Origin: Conidiobolus incongruus B7586
Lineage: Eukaryota; Entomophthoromycota; Entomophthoromycetes; Entomophthorales; Conidiobolaceae
NCBI GenBank assembly: GCA_000697335.1
Contig: JNEM01013882.1
Coordinates: 1 to 10,174 of the forward strand
Direction: 5' to 3'
DNA: 10,174 nt
The notes under the pieces were generated by a model that did no database searches, was not told where the DNA came from, and was given only the letters and a program-made list of their open reading frames with translations. Below are positions 1 to 8,756 of the stretch, piece after piece; within the stretch, counting starts at the first letter, position 1; the number at the start of each line of letters is the position of its first letter. The position numbers were made by a program, and so were the translations under genes.

Positions 1-41
1 GGATGAGGACATCCAATCTTAAAACCCCCCGGTATTGTCAC

Positions 42-55
42 GAGTCAGGTGACTC
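42..55. promoter_or_regulatory. GAGTCA-GG-TGACTC palindrome in LTR U3 (bZIP/Gcn4-like sites)
   Basis: Two perfect inverted 6-bp arms around GG lie just inside the LTR start. TGACTC is the core bound by Gcn4/AP-1 type bZIP factors in fungi, so stress or starvation control of the element is possible. The motif is seen; binding is inferred. Confidence 0.4.
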
Positions 56-195
56 TCCTCCCACGTAATATGCTTACTTCAACTGAATATAAGGGTCATT
101 CCCCCCCTCATGTGACCAACCACTTCAACCCTATCCTTTAATCAGCTAATGATACAACCCTCCAGAAAACTCCAGAAACCTACTACTCTATGCAC

Positions 196-203
196 TATAT
201 ATA
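196..203 (+). promoter_or_regulatory. LTR TATA box
   Basis: TATATATA lies in a moderately GC-rich setting about 80 bp before the AATAAA signal, the usual spacing for U3 and R of a compact LTR. Transcription would start roughly 25-35 bp downstream, near 228-238. Confidence 0.55.
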
Positions 204-274
204 GAACCCAGAAACAGAGCTATACTACAGAGAAGGAGTTCGATCTGGGTCCTCCCAGCTATTTGGCTTAAACC

Positions 275-280
275 AATAAA
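275..280 (+). terminator. LTR polyadenylation signal AATAAA
   Basis: A canonical AATAAA followed by a C-rich tract lies downstream of the LTR TATA box. It fits the R/U5 polyadenylation signal of an LTR retrotransposon. Confidence 0.5.
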
Positions 281-370
281 CCCCCTATCTCCCTAACCTT
301 TACCTGGAATTCCCTAGATCTCTCCCTTTTGCTTATACTATTCCGGACACGGCTTTCTCAAGACGTGTTA

Positions 371-685
371 ATATATTCTCATTAAAACTCAAAATTTATA
401 TCTAATCGGTAAATGATTTAATTTCAAAGTTATTCAGCTTTGATATTAGATATAATTTACATCATTATGATTCTAAATGATGAAGAGAATACTGAATAGA
501 GCTAATTGAATTTTATTTTGAAGGTTTATTTTTACATATTATGATGTTCAAATTATTTCATAAGTTTTAATCCAATAATTCAAAACATATAAATATATAA
601 ACTTATCTAATACTTTAATTAAATCACTGGAAAATCTCTCAATTATATTTAAAAAGTTGGATTAAGTTTGTATAATATTATTACA
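371..685. other. AT-rich intergenic DNA upstream of the beta-trefoil gene
   Basis: No coding signal is visible. A short hairpin (TCAAAG...CTTTGA, about 425-444) is present. The promoter and 5' leader of the gene at 686 should be here, but no convincing TATA or CCAAT element can be singled out in DNA this AT-rich. Confidence 0.5.
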
Positions 686-1114
686 ATGTCTATTCATTCA
701 GACCAATTTTACGAAATTTACAATCGAGAATATGGGTTATCGTTATCTGTGAATCCCAATCAAGATAGCTCACCCAAACCAATTGGACGGGACCCAAATA
801 GGGTTGAAGAAAGATTCAAACTGTGGAGGGTAGAATCCTCCGAGCCTGAGCTCAATCACTTCCATCTCTTTAATCGAGCTACCAACCAATATCTCAGTAT
901 GAATGATGACCATGAATTGGAATTGAGTAGTGAGAATCCCACTAATTGGAAAATCCAAGCAGATTCGGCATCGGGTGGTTTCAACATTTTCAATGCAGAA
1001 GATGATCATTTCGTCGTGGAATTGTGTGGGGGTAACGATGGAGATGAAGCAGCTTGCAAACCTTTAGATTCTACATGTACTCAAAAATGGCAATTTAGAA
1101 CTGTGCCCAAATAA
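686..1114 (+). CDS. Intact beta-trefoil protein (ricin-B-lectin-like fold), 142 aa
   Basis: Single-exon frame starting at the ATG of MSIHSDQF. An open frame extends a few codons upstream only to a TTG, so this ATG is the natural start. A threefold internal repeat is visible: YEIYN (9-13), FHLFN (59-63) and FNIFN (103 ends the third), each followed by a core tryptophan at 47 (WRVE), 88 (WKIQ) and 135 (WQFR). This pattern, a length near 140 and the closing Q-K-W resemble fungal R-type lectin domains; the mycocypin-like (I66) protease inhibitors share the fold and cannot be excluded. There is no signal peptide or membrane segment, so the protein is probably cytosolic, as many fungal fruiting-body or defence lectins are. 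Cysteines at 114, 124 and 131 are few. The sugar-binding residues cannot be assigned, so the ligand is unknown. A decayed relative lies 1 kb downstream on the same strand. Confidence 0.75.
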   Translation: MSIHSDQFYEIYNREYGLSLSVNPNQDSSPKPIGRDPNRVEERFKLWRVESSEPELNHFHLFNRATNQYLSMNDDHELELSSENPTNWKIQADSASGGFNIFNAEDDHFVVELCGGNDGDEAACKPLDSTCTQKWQFRTVPK

Positions 1115-2103
1115 TTATCCATAGCTACCACAACCATATTTGAATAAACTATTTACCACAAATGATATCCTTGATATAATTTATTAATAATATTGTATAG
1201 TATTTAAAATTAATTTTTGAAAACATGCACTTCATTACTTTTTATATAGGTTTATATTCAGAACACAATTATCACCTTTAATTTTTCATGGATGATCAAA
1301 AATTTAACCCCAATTTGTCCCTGAAATATATTTGAATTGATATATGTAATAAACGTAAAGATTTTTTGTTATATTATATATATTTTCTAATGATATGTAT
1401 TTAAAATATTATATATTGCTTTTAATACAAGGGATCTAATATTCATTTTAGATTATGTAAATGTATTTTGTCATATTATTCTCACAATAATAATTTTTTC
1501 ATCAAAAATGAGTATGGTTAATTTGACACTTAGGTTGAATTTGGGATTTTATTATTTGTAAAATTTTGAAATTCATAAAGAATAAATAAATTCAATATTA
1601 AATTTATTATCATTCTTTGTATTTCATTCACAATTTGAAATTAGTTAGTATAATCAATATAAGTCCTTTTAAGCAAGAGTGAATCATTTGAATTCATAAA
1701 AACTGCAAATATATTTGTTGAAAACAATTTTATTTAAATATGTATGAACTTATAATCTAACTATCATGTAAATTAATATTGATTCATTAAATACAATTAT
1801 GTTTATATTAATGTTATAGCAGAATATCATATTTTATATCAATTCTTAGAAAAGATATTCCAATATTTTTAACATTATCAAAAAAACTGGAGACTGTTAA
1901 TTTGATCAAAAATTAGTTAATTTTAATTAATAGATTCAACTAATCAATAATATTAAACCATTTTATAAGATTTAATCAGATAATTAAATGTTAATTTATA
2001 TATATTTATATTTATATTGAAACTCAAAATTATTATTCAACTAGAGCATTAGCAAGTTCATATCAAAAAACACAATCTTTAATATATTTATTAAATGGTC
2101 AAA
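1115..2103. other. AT-rich spacer between the two beta-trefoil sequences
   Basis: About 1 kb with no frame or splice pattern I can support. It contains the word AATTTGTCC (1312-1320), which recurs elsewhere in the window, and a weak, unconvincing inverted resemblance between about 1300-1320 and 1520-1555. The 3' end of the upstream transcript must fall near the start; AATAAA-like words follow the stop (for example TGAATAAAC at 1141). Confidence 0.45.
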
Positions 2104-2500
2104 ATGAATATTGAAATTGACAAAATTTATGAAACTATAAGGACGAATATGGATTAGTTTTTACAAATCCAGACCAGAACCCACCCATTACGGCGACTGC
2201 ATGGAATCTCGAAGAGATCGATGAGGGTTACAGATATTTGAAGGTAGGAGCCTCCGGTTATAGATTTACTCTGGAGAATCTTGCCACCAATAAATTTCTT
2301 AGTTCCAGTGGTGATACGGTGAAATTGACTAATTATAGTTACTGTACTTGGAATTTTATAGCCGAACCAAAGTCAAATGCATGCAATATCGTAAATGGAC
2401 ATTTTACTATGCGATTGATGGGAAATCATTATGGGGACATAGTTACATGTAAACCTGGCAATAGTGAGAGAAATCAAAGATAGTACTTTAGAAGTGATGA
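2104..2500 (+). pseudogene. Decayed beta-trefoil paralogue of the gene at 686
   Basis: The longest open stretch (2238-2483) carries ATNKFLS, a W-N-F core strand, N-I-V-N and CKP in the same order as ATNQYLS, W-K-I, N-I-F-N and CKP in the intact gene, so the two are clearly related at roughly 30% by eye. Resemblance to the intact protein extends on both sides of that stretch. The copy looks broken, with about two breaks, and lies in the same orientation, which fits an old tandem duplication. Because some fungal beta-trefoil lectins act as defence toxins, it is described here only as a fossil. The strong protein divergence suggests an old duplicate. Expression of a shortened product is possible but unsupported. 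Confidence 0.65.
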
Positions 2501-3341
2501 AAATATATCATATATATTTTTTAATTGAATAAATTCAATTCTTAACTAGTTAATACTAATTAAATTGATTATTGCTATTATTATTGTTGATGTTGAGTAT
2601 TAATGAATTTTTAAAAAATATTTTGATTATTGAATACATATCTTGCTAAAAAATTCTTACTACTTTAACACTTTTGTGGTCAAATAATTGATAACATTTT
2701 AAAAAATTATCTATGATTTTTGTAATTTTAAGTTGAAACATTATAAATAATTTTTTTAACTATAATATTTGATATAATACTGCATTCAACCAATTACTTT
2801 TAACATGAATTTATATAATATATTCAGCTAGCACTTGTATTGTATGCCTATAATTTAACATTGAATTCTTTTCCTATTTTAAATGGATAAACAATTTTTT
2901 TAGAAGGGCTAGTATGATAACGATATATTTAATATTTTTGAATTATTTCTACCCAATTAATTCATTAACAAAATCAGTGTATTATTATCTAGCATATATT
3001 TCAAATTGTTATTTAGTTTGAATTTGATATTGTAATATTACAATCCAATTCAGTTGTTAGATAGCATCTCTCCCAACTATTTTACTTTTACCTTTGATTA
3101 TCCAAAATTAATAAATTTTTAACAATTTATTATAATTATTTCAATATTTTACTTTATATTTTTATTTTTAAGTCAAAATTTGATTGAAACATTTTTTTGA
3201 TAATTTAAGATTGACGTCATAAATTTTCATATTCATAAATTTCAAAATCTTTATAATTAATTATTGTATTATAATCTTTTAATTGGATTGTTAGTTCTAA
3301 TTTCAATTTCTCTAATATTTTCATAAAAATTATATTTTAAA
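2501..3341. other. AT-rich intergenic region upstream of NAXE
   Basis: No gene or RNA is recognisable. The last 150 bases hold two promoter-like words: TGACGTCA at 3212-3219 and an inverted CCAAT (ATTGG) at 3282-3286. Everything else is low-complexity A/T sequence. Confidence 0.5.
3212..3219. promoter_or_regulatory. Perfect CRE palindrome TGACGTCA upstream of NAXE
   Basis: The full 8-bp ATF/CREB site lies about 122 bp before the NAXE start codon. CpG-containing words are very rare in this AT-rich spacer, so the match stands out. In fungi such sites bind ATF/CREB bZIP factors that act in stress responses. Use at this promoter is an inference. Confidence 0.4.
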
Positions 3342-4530
3342 ATGAGTTTAAGAGTAACTAATCAATACAATTATAATATTGAACTAATTTTACCTTACTT
3401 ACAATACAGTTCCTATCCTCAAAACTTAGTCAAACTATCGACAATGAATTAATGGGACGAGGCGGTTTCAGCATTGATCAATTAATGGAATTAGGTAAAT
3501 TTCCCTACTAATTTTTTTCAACACCTATTTAAAAGCTTCCAATAAAGCTGGGTTAAGTTGTGCTCAGTCTATTCATCACGCATTTCGGAAACAAAATTTT
3601 AAAAAGGTAGTTTTGATTTGCGGACCTGGCAATAATGGTGGAGATGGTAAATACCAATTCAAGTTGATTGATTTATGAATTAAGTTGAAATAGGTCTCGT
3701 ATGTGCTAGACATCTTAAACACTTTGGTTATGATCCTGTAGTTATTTATCCTAAACCTAGTTCTAAAGACTTATTCAAAGTAATATATTTATTAAAATAT
3801 GTTACATTACTGATTGAAATATAGAATTTGACAACACAATGCAAACATTTAAATATTCCAATTCAAACTGAAATAGATATCAAATCCATCGATAAGCATT
3901 ACGAATTAGTAGTAGATGCTATATTTGGTGAACACTTCTTAAATATTGATCTTCATACAAGTTTTTAATATAACTTTTATTAGGTTTTAGCTTTTCTGGT
4001 GAAGTCAGATCTCCTTTTGGACCTTACATTCAAGTAATAATAACAATTTTTGTCAATAATTTCAAATTTTTTACAATAGATTCATAGTTATTGAAGACTA
4101 CTCAATTACCCGTTATTTCGAGTAGATTTGTTGTCCTATTTTTATAATTTAATAATGTTAATCTTTTTTTCTAGTTGATGTACCATCAGGTTGGGCAATT
4201 GATGAGGGTAAATCAATATTGCAATCAAATAATACTATATTATTAACTATAGTTTAGAGCCCAGCGCTCAAAGTGAGAATTACTTTATGCCAGCCATGCT
4301 TATTTCATTAACAGCACCCAAATTATGTGCCAAATTCTTTAGTGGGAAGTACCATTATTTGGGTGGTAGATTCATCCCTCCGTAAGTTACTAATAATATT
4401 TACAGGGCCATTCATGTTAATTTATTCTTTTAGTGATATGGCTAAAGAGTATGAATTGAATTTGCCAGAATATTCGGGATATGATCAGTTTGTGGTATTG
4501 AAGACTACCGAATTGGAATCTAAATTTTAA
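3342..4530 (+). CDS. NAXE: NAD(P)H-hydrate epimerase, ten exons, 240 aa, complete
   Basis: Epimerises R- and S-NAD(P)HX so that the partner dehydratase (NAXD) can restore NAD(P)H. Exons: 3342-3353, 3410-3494, 3548-3646, 3694-3779, 3825-3927, 3984-4033, 4088-4121, 4175-4207, 4258-4381, 4434-4530; they sum to 723 nt with no internal stop. The nine introns are 45-56 nt, all GT...AG. Family motifs appear in order: [11 protein letters not shown] (24-34), GPGNNGGDG nucleotide-binding loop (58-66), LVCARHLK (67-74), VVDAIFG (123-129), SIDVPSGW (156-163), SLTAPK (184-189), [11 protein letters not shown] (199-209). Length matches the yeast enzyme. The first exon codes only MSLR and is supported by the match of [12 protein letters not shown] to the yeast N-terminus and by a good acceptor at 3409. 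No mitochondrial presequence is visible, so a cytosolic form is expected. Intron 2 has two in-frame acceptors. A CRE lies upstream; the neighbour is convergent. Confidence 0.93.
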
Positions 4531-4756
4531 ATTATTCGAAATTGGACTGCGTTTCATGGAATTGTTTGGTTATTGATTTAAATTCAAAAATTAATATGAA
4601 ATATAAAACTATTTCCAAATATGTTATACCTTGATTCTGTTAGTAGATACACACATTATTGAATTTATAATTCCACAAAATCCAAGTGGATTAACTATAT
4701 AATGACTCTATTTTAAACTACAAGCTAATAAACATCCAATTTTATTGTTCCATATT
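4531..4756. other. Convergent 3' intergenic region between NAXE and the Nudix gene
   Basis: Only 226 bp separates the two stop codons, so both 3' UTRs must end here and may overlap. No clear AATAAA is seen for the plus-strand gene; the minus-strand gene has one at 4741-4746. Confidence 0.5.
4741..4746 (-). terminator. Polyadenylation signal AATAAA of the Nudix gene
   Basis: TTTATT on the plus strand reads AATAAA on the minus strand and begins about 10 nt past the Nudix stop codon. In DNA this AT-rich it could occur by chance. Confidence 0.35.
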
Positions 4757-5337
4757 TTAAAGTTTTTGAAATTCTAAAAGAGCCTTCTTCATAAATTTCC
4801 AACGTACCAACTCAGCAGCTTCAGCTACATCCACCTATATATTTTATCAAATATAACAGTCTATAAATTCAAAAGATTGAAATATTACCCATTTTCTCGT
4901 TCTAATCTCTTTCTCTGGCCAGTCTTCAAATTCCTGGGTCACCTTCAAACTGAAAAAAGTAAAGTGACCCTTAACAATCCCTTTCTTATTCATCTTGTCG
5001 TGAGGCCAGTCACCCAACCTATCTCCAATTTCTCCCTTTATCCCAGCTTCTTCCCAAGCTTCCCTAGCAGCTCCCTCCTCGGGTGTTTCCCCCTTTTCCC
5101 AACCTCCTTTGGGCTATTTATCAATTAGTAAAAATAGTAATAATGGGAATTATTGTCATTACTAAAACCCATTCGTCCGGATGTTTCCTACTTGATACAA
5201 TACAAATTTGTTTAGTGTCGTGGTGATATGGTACAACACCTACCACCTAATTATTAATATTTTAGTTGAAAGTTAACCTAAATATTAATATTGACATTTT
5301 TTACTTGTCTAATTTTAGATTTAATTAAATCACTCAT
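4757..5337 (-). CDS. Nudix hydrolase, Aps1/Ddp1-like diphosphoinositol polyphosphate phosphohydrolase, 139 aa, four exons
   Basis: Minus-strand exons, in coding order: 5337-5305, 5246-5163, 5113-4889, 4834-4757. The introns (58, 49 and 54 nt) are all GT...AG and all phase 0; the 49-nt one carries TACTAAT. A complete Nudix box G-x5-E-x7-RE-x2-EE-x-G-I spans residues 42-64, with the metal-binding R56 E57 and E60 E61. It is preceded by VVGVVPY (12-18) and SSRKHPDEWVLPKGG (30-43) and followed by EDWPEKEIRTRKWV, the layout of Aps1/Ddp1/NUDT3 enzymes that cleave inositol pyrophosphates and diadenosine polyphosphates. Other small Nudix families cannot be fully excluded. Length is normal for a minimal DIPP, without the extra loop of yeast Ddp1. 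The start at MSDLIKSK is chosen by size; an in-frame ATG 15 nt earlier (5352) would add MQLNI. No targeting signal is seen. It is convergent with NAXE. Confidence 0.9.
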
Positions 5338-5352
5338 AATATTTAATTGCAT

Positions 5353-6257
5353 AATAATGTTTAAATAGAATGAATAAATGAGATTAATTATTTTAAAATG
5401 TGATTTTAATTTTATTAATGGGACATTTATATTCATTAAAAAATGAACACATTATTTGACAAATATTACTCATATTTATTTCAATTGGTTAATTGTAGTG
5501 TCAGTTACAATTAAATTTGTCCAAAGCTCATCAAATTTGATCACCTTTGTCTAAGTCCTGTATGGAGTCCAGAGGCCACAAAAAGGTAAAATCTAACATC
5601 AATCCTGAAATTCTAGCCTGATTAAATATTAGACAATAAAGGAGTATATTTCTAACAAGGTTTATATTAATCAGTTTTTATATAACACTACAGAAACTTG
5701 TAAGTCTTTTTTTATCCAAGTTATATAAGAATATATTCATAATTATAATATATTTTACTTATTGATATTTTTCAATAATAATTAACTTAAACTAAAGACA
5801 TCCTTTCATTTATTGAATATTCTTTGCATAAATATTTTATAAAACTATATTAATATTTTTTTTCTTATTTTTAATAATTTTTTTACCTATCCTTTGAATA
5901 TTAAATTCAACTCTCATAATAGTTTGATATTATTAAACATTTAATCTATTAAAATTAAAATGATAACTCATAACTTTTTCAATCTGGTTTGATTATTCTT
6001 ATTATGTATCCTAAAGATTATTATATGGAATCAAATAATTTCAGGGATAAGTAACTTAGATTATTCTTAGGTTTTTTCTCTTTTGTATCCTCTTATTTCT
6101 AGTAAAAAATGTTATATTAATTCTCAATAAATTAAATTCTGATTAGTATTCAATAATATTTTGTTTAGTTTAATTTCTAATCCATATTATTGAATTCATT
6201 AATTACACTTACTATAGATTTATTTGATTACTAAATTTAGATGAATTAATAATCTAT
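5353..6257. other. AT-rich DNA upstream of the Nudix gene, with one GC-richer island
   Basis: The Nudix promoter must lie at the left end. Around 5520-5640 the composition rises (SPVWSPEATK-like plus frame ending at a GTAAAA donor-like site; a 22-codon minus frame at 5599-5531), but I recognise neither frame. AATTTGTCC recurs at 5514-5522. The rest is low-complexity A/T sequence with no gene signal. Confidence 0.45.
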
Positions 6258-6292
6258 GGGCCAACTCAAATTTGTCCTAATTCTTAATTTTC
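6258..6292 (+). repeat. Left arm of the diverged inverted repeat
   Basis: Matches the reverse complement of 8757-8792 at 30 of 35 bases with a single-base gap. All five differences are transitions (C/T or G/A). Confidence 0.6.
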
Positions 6293-6470
6293 TTGATTTT
6301 TTTGAAAAATGTTAAAAATGTGCTCAAATATATCTTAAAAAGAAAATTCAGTGATATTTTCCTATAATTAAATCTAAAGTTTTAAAATAATTAATAATTA
6401 AGTATTCCTCTTCTCAAACTAAAAAATATATAATATTTATCAAAATCATTTCACTAGTTTTATTTTTTTA

Positions 6471-6485
6471 TTATGCTTAGCATAA
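6471..6485. repeat. Small perfect hairpin TTATGC-TTA-GCATAA
   Basis: Six-base arms around TTA. No partner feature suggests a function, and short palindromes are expected in AT-rich DNA. Confidence 0.3.
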
Positions 6486-8756
6486 AAGAAATAGTAGAGT
6501 TTTTCGTTACCTTTATTATAGTTGATTTTGATAAGAACATAAATAATCCAGCAATTTTAAAATTATTATATGAACTAAAAACCTCATGATATATATTTCT
6601 ACACTTGTTATATATATTATACTTACTATAGTAATTTATATATGAACTTTTTTTTGAAGAAAATGATTTCAAAAGATAGATAAAGATACTAAAGACTAAG
6701 TTTTTCCAATATGCTAATATTTTACAATCATATATAAATTTTATTTCTTTTTATCAAGTAACACAAATACTTTTAGAAACTCAGTTAATAGTTATATTTT
6801 ATTAATTAGTTTATACAAAAGCATGTTTGAAAGATAAAGCTGAAAAGTTTTAAATAAAACAATGAATTATTATTTTATATACTAAAAGAATAATATATTC
6901 AATTAGAGAAAAACTAAAAGATTAAATAGTTTAGCTAAAATATTATTATAATATAAAAGAATCTTATTTAGAATAACCCCCCTTTAATAACTATATTAGT
7001 TACTTAAATAATAATTATATTATACTTGAAGATTAATTTATATTTCACATATAATTATATTATAATAAAAAAACACACATAGCTTTTAATATATAGCTAT
7101 TATATTATTTTTGAATAGATTTATACATATTAAATTTTGGAAACCTAAATTATATTATAACTTTAGTATTTTGAAAATAATTAAATTATTTAATGAATTA
7201 AATAAATATTTTAAATAAAAAAAATATATCCTTATATATAATAGTAAATAATATAATTATTTTATACTTAATTTATTATTAATAGTAAATAAATATACTT
7301 AATTTATGTTTTTTATAGGTTAGACTGATAATACATTTATAGTTATTTTATTTTTAAGAAATTAAATTAAAGTTACCTTTTTTTTATAAAATAAAAAATA
7401 AAAAAATTTAATATTATATATAGTAAAAGATGATTTGTAATAGAAAAAGCTTTTGGTATTTAAAAAGCTATCTTTTTTTGTTTAAGGTTATTATCTTATT
7501 ATATACAAAATACAAAAGCTTATTAATTTATTATTATATTTATATATATAACTACTTTTCTTTATAGCTTTATTCCTTTTAATAAGATTATAATCTAAAA
7601 AATGGAATTAATAAATAAACTGATAAAAATATTAATATTTATAATAATAAGTAAAATATATTCAACATATATAATAACCTTATTAAATCAAATAAATCAT
7701 AAATAGAAATGTTATTATAAATTAACACTTAATTAACTATTTTAAATATAATTTTTATTTATATTTTGTTTAATAATAAAAATTATATAAACTAATTACT
7801 TTTTTAAAAATTTCTTTATATTAATTATAAGAGTTTTTTTATTAAAAATTATTGTTATTCTAATAGTTATAACTAATGTTCTTTTTATAATTATTGTATC
7901 TTAATTTATTATCTTAAGATTTTATTTTGCTTATATATATTTTTTGTTAACCTTAAGGAAAAGGGAAAGTTAAATACTTCTCTTTTTTTTCATTATTTCC
8001 TATATTTCTAAAGCTTTCACTTAAAGAAAATAACTAAAAATAAAAGCTATTATTTTATTCTTTACTAACTAAATTATTTAAATCCTTATAATAAGATTAG
8101 TTATATGGTAAAAAAGCTATAAAAGCTATATGAAAGGTTTTAAAAATTAAATCATTTTGTGTTATAATAGCATTAATTATTATAAACAAAAAACTATTTT
8201 TACTATATTATTTACCTATTAGAACTTGATCAAAAGTTTTAAATTTATAAATAAGAGTTTTTATATGATTGAATATTTTATTAAGTTTTTTTTTTAACTT
8301 TAAACAATCTATTCGTTCTAAAATAATGATAAAGTTACATATTTGAAAAAAAAATATTTAATTTGTTAAAACACTAGGATTTATAATTTTTTTCTTACCT
8401 TAACCAACTAAATACAACTTCTATTAAATATAGTTCAAAAGAGCTTTTATTGTTGTTATTAGAATTAATAATAGAAGACATAAAAGAAAAAAAAAGATAA
8501 AGCTTAAAAATGGTGTTTTTGTTAATAAATTTGTGTAATATTCAATGTAAAATAAAAGATGTTTAATTGATATAAAATAAAGTCATATTGTTGTAAAATG
8601 CAATGATATGTTTTTAGCTTTATTTTCATAATTTATAGGAGAAAACAAGTGGATTTTATAAAATAAAAAAATCAGTTAACAATTTTTTTATAACGAATTT
8701 TTTTGATTTTTTTGGCTGGGTAACTCATTTTTTTAAAAACTAAAATTGGTCAAAAT

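Larger units (their letters stand above)
1..370 (+). mobile_element. Right end of a Ty3/Gypsy-like LTR retrotransposon (one LTR plus a few inner bases)
   Basis: The LTR runs from about 36 to about 370, roughly 335 bp. It opens with TGTCACG and closes with CGTGTTA, an imperfect inverted pair. Inside are, in the expected U3-R-U5 order, a TATA box (196-203), a CTGGG/CCCAG hairpin (245-258) and an AATAAA signal (275-280), so the element reads on the plus strand. Bases 1-35 may be the last inner bases before a 3' LTR; the body would then lie left of the window. GC is about 40% by eye, and AT-rich host DNA starts abruptly after 370. Assignment to Ty3/Gypsy rests on the TGTCACG-type terminus common in fungal members and is an inference. 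A lone LTR is also possible. The clean promoter and polyadenylation layout suggests a fairly young insertion, but it cannot be dated without its partner LTR. Confidence 0.72.

Noticed and set aside
668-685. Upstream start for the beta-trefoil protein
   Set aside because: The extended frame begins at a TTG; the ATG at 686 is the expected eukaryotic start and fits the domain boundary.
770-1009. Minus-strand open frame opposite the beta-trefoil gene
   Set aside because: The plus-strand frame has a clear threefold domain pattern; the opposite frame has none.
1278-1560. MITE between weakly inverted sequences near 1300 and 1540
   Set aside because: The match is short, gapped and no better than expected in AT-rich DNA.
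4382-4405. Earlier acceptor (AG at 4404-4405) for NAXE intron 9
   Set aside because: Using it brings an early stop, while the acceptor at 4432-4433 restores the conserved C-terminal match.
4327-4530. Plus-strand open frame of 67 codons as a separate gene
   Set aside because: It covers parts of NAXE exons 9 and 10 read straight through intron 9; the spliced frame matches the NAXE family, this one does not.
4877-5128. Plus-strand open frame of 83 codons
   Set aside because: It is antisense to the Nudix exon 3 and shows no family features; its proline/serine/phenylalanine-rich product is the shadow of the real gene.
6460-6672. Minus-strand open frame of 70 codons
   Set aside because: It is rich in K, N, S, Y and I, as random AT-rich DNA would give, with no domain or splice context.
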